Part shown: piece by piece, positions 5,766-6,653 of the stretch | Numbering within the stretch: the first letter of the stretch is position 1 | Layout of the letters: every line of letters begins with the position of its first letter | Assembly (NCBI GenBank): GCA_021845945.1 | Contig: JAJZRD010000210.1 | Coordinates: forward strand, 1-6,653 | DNA length: 6,653 nucleotides | Origin: Chloroflexota bacterium | GTDB lineage: Bacteria > Chloroflexota > UBA6077 | Reading direction: 5' to 3' | The notes under the pieces: generated by a model | Database searches by the model: none | What the model was told of the DNA's origin: nothing | Seen by the model: the letters and a program-made list of their open reading frames with translations, nothing else | Translations under genes and position numbers: made by a program

Positions 5766-6200
5766 ATGCCTAGGGTTAGGACGGTGGCCGCGGTTTCGGC
5801 CGGCGGGGTGGTAGCCAAGAGGGTGGACGGCCGGATTCAGGTGGCCCTCGTCGGCGATAGCCAGCGGGATGCCTGGTATCTGCCGAAGGGGGGGCTGGCT
5901 CAGGGGGAGACAATCGAGCAGGCGGCTCTTCGCGAGGTGAACGAGGAGACGGGCCTGGAGGTGCGGATGGTTCGACCGATCCGGGACATCGAGTACTGGT
6001 TCTTCGCGCGAGGGGCCCGGGTCCACAAGAGGGTGCACTACTTTCTAATGGAGCCCACCGGCGGGGACTTCTCCCGAAGGGACCAGGAGAACGACAGGGC
6101 GGGCTGGTTCGATCTGGAGGACGCCCTGGCCGCAATGAGCTACGAGAACGAGGCCGATCTGGTCCGCGAGGCGGCCGCCATGGTGGAAAAGAAGCCGTAG
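5766..6200 (+). CDS. Nudix hydrolase
   Basis: 144 residues, a single Nudix domain of usual length. The Nudix box GX5EX7REUXEEXGU is complete: G42, E48, R56-E57-V58, E60-E61, G63-L64, preceded by W-Y-L-P-K-G (37-42). E57, E60 and E61 are the expected divalent-metal ligands. These cytosolic enzymes cleave nucleoside diphosphates linked to another group. The N-terminal SAGGVV strand, W-x-L-P-K-G and a later K-R-V-H-Y-F-L-M strand (88-95) resemble diadenosine-polyphosphate hydrolase and MutT1-like members, but the substrate cannot be read from the sequence. ATG at 5766 follows GAGGGGAG (5755-5762), a good Shine-Dalgarno. The TAG stop lies within the 28-nt palindrome at the gene's end. Neighbours give no pathway clue: a divergent cytochrome upstream and a convergent PHP gene downstream. 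Confidence 0.93.
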   Translation: MPRVRTVAAVSAGGVVAKRVDGRIQVALVGDSQRDAWYLPKGGLAQGETIEQAALREVNEETGLEVRMVRPIRDIEYWFFARGARVHKRVHYFLMEPTGGDFSRRDQENDRAGWFDLEDALAAMSYENEADLVREAAAMVEKKP

Positions 6201-6224
6201 AGACGCGACATGTCGCGCCTCTAC
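6197..6224. repeat. 28-nt near-perfect palindrome overlapping the Nudix stop codon, candidate bidirectional terminator or dispersed repeat
   Basis: Arms are GTAGAG-A-CGCGACA (6197-6210) and TGTCGCG-C-CTCTAC (6211-6224): 14 bp per arm with one A/C mismatch and no spacer. It contains the Nudix TAG (6198-6200) and ends 5 nt before the PHP stop codon, filling almost the whole 29-nt convergent gap. Its GTAGAGAC...CTCTAC ends resemble abundant intergenic palindromes I recall from cyanobacterial and Chloroflexota genomes, so it may be one copy of a dispersed element. There is no T-tract. Confidence 0.7.
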
Positions 6225-6229
6225 CAGGC

Positions 6230-6653
6230 CTACCTCTTCAGGTACTTCTTGCGCCACTTGGTGAGGGTCGAGGCGAAATGGGCCACGGGGTTGGTTAGCT
6301 TCCCGTGGATCTTGCCCTGGGCGAGAGACTGGAGGAACTCCTCACTGCCCCCCTCGAACTCCGGCATCTCCACGTGGGAGTTTCCCAACTCCCACCAGAC
6401 GTGGGAGTCGCTCCCGGCCCCCTTCAGCTTCCCGTACTTCTCCGCGAAGCGGACGGCGGTGGCTACGTCCGCGGGGAAGGAGATGCGGGAGTTGTAGGTC
6501 TCGATGACGTCCACCTCCCCCACGATCTCCAGCAGCGCCTCCGTGCGGAGGACGCTCCTGCGGACCCGGTCGAAGGGGTGGGGGATGTACACCACGCCAC
6601 CCTGCCGTCGGATCGCCTCCACCGTGGCCCCGGGGCTCATCCCACGGGGGATC
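6230..6653 (-). CDS. PHP-domain metal-dependent phosphoesterase, C-terminal part only (cut by the window edge)
   Basis: The frame is open through the right edge; the Met at 6640 is internal (preceded in frame by I-P-R-G), so the N-terminal half with the first metal-binding HxH motif lies off-window. Counting from that Met, the visible part shows GGVVYIPHPFDR with H21, then VIETYNSR with E47, FAEKYG, and the closing GAGSDSH motif with D78 and H80. These are the later metal ligands of the polymerase-and-histidinol-phosphatase fold. Such stand-alone PHP proteins hydrolyse phosphoesters, for example small phosphorylated metabolites, nucleotides or short oligonucleotides; the substrate here is unknown. 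After the fold, residues about 90-136 form a basic tail ending in WRKKYLKR. No second domain is visible. It converges on the Nudix gene with a 29-nt gap. Confidence 0.88.
   Translation of the reverse strand, partial: IPRGMSPGATVEAIRRQGGVVYIPHPFDRVRRSVLRTEALLEIVGEVDVIETYNSRISFPADVATAVRFAEKYGKLKGAGSDSHVWWELGNSHVEMPEFEGGSEEFLQSLAQGKIHGKLTNPVAHFASTLTKWRKKYLKR

Noticed and set aside
5555..5814. Two short plus-strand open frames before and into the Nudix gene
   Set aside because: Arg-rich, no convincing RBS, no motif, and they overlap the well-supported Nudix start in another frame.

Overview
The window is GC-rich chromosomal DNA from a bacterium. It carries seven protein genes, two of them cut by the window edges. 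I see no tRNA, rRNA, CRISPR array, insertion sequence or phage gene. The gene set is ordinary housekeeping and respiratory metabolism. Three things lean towards a Chloroflexota-like, probably environmental lineage: an exported protein with a long Thr/Pro/Ala linker before an SH3-like domain, a NapC/NirT-type multiheme cytochrome with a Pro/Ala-linked C-terminal diheme tail, and short GTAGAGAC/GAGACGGG-type intergenic repeats. This is inference; no decisive taxonomic marker is present.

Layout: (1) 1-1163, plus strand, Ffh, the SRP GTPase, missing its N-terminal helices at the window edge. (2) 1285-1638, minus, a small protein with two membrane helices, unrecognised. (3) 1757-2905, minus, an NAD-type beta-decarboxylating dehydrogenase closest to 3-isopropylmalate dehydrogenase. 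(4) 3139-3711, plus, an exported or membrane-anchored SH3-like protein. (5) 3794-5383, minus, a membrane-anchored octaheme c-type cytochrome of the NapC/NirT/ImcH kind. (6) 5766-6200, plus, a Nudix hydrolase. (7) 6230-6653, minus, the C-terminal part of a PHP-domain metal-dependent phosphoesterase cut by the window edge.

The genes alternate in direction, so there are three convergent junctions (1164-1284, 3712-3793, 6201-6229) and two divergent promoter regions (2906-3138, 5384-5765). Each convergent junction holds a strong GC-rich inverted repeat without a T-tract. One of them is an inverted array of GAGACGGG-like octamers, and another is a near-perfect 28-nt palindrome that includes the Nudix stop codon. 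The divergent regions hold candidate -10 elements and several short inverted or direct repeats.

No multi-gene system is evident. Apart from a possible dehydrogenase/small membrane protein transcript, the genes look like independent units. The items most worth a second look are the cytochrome (eight heme motifs, the first being CX3CH) and the intergenic repeat elements.
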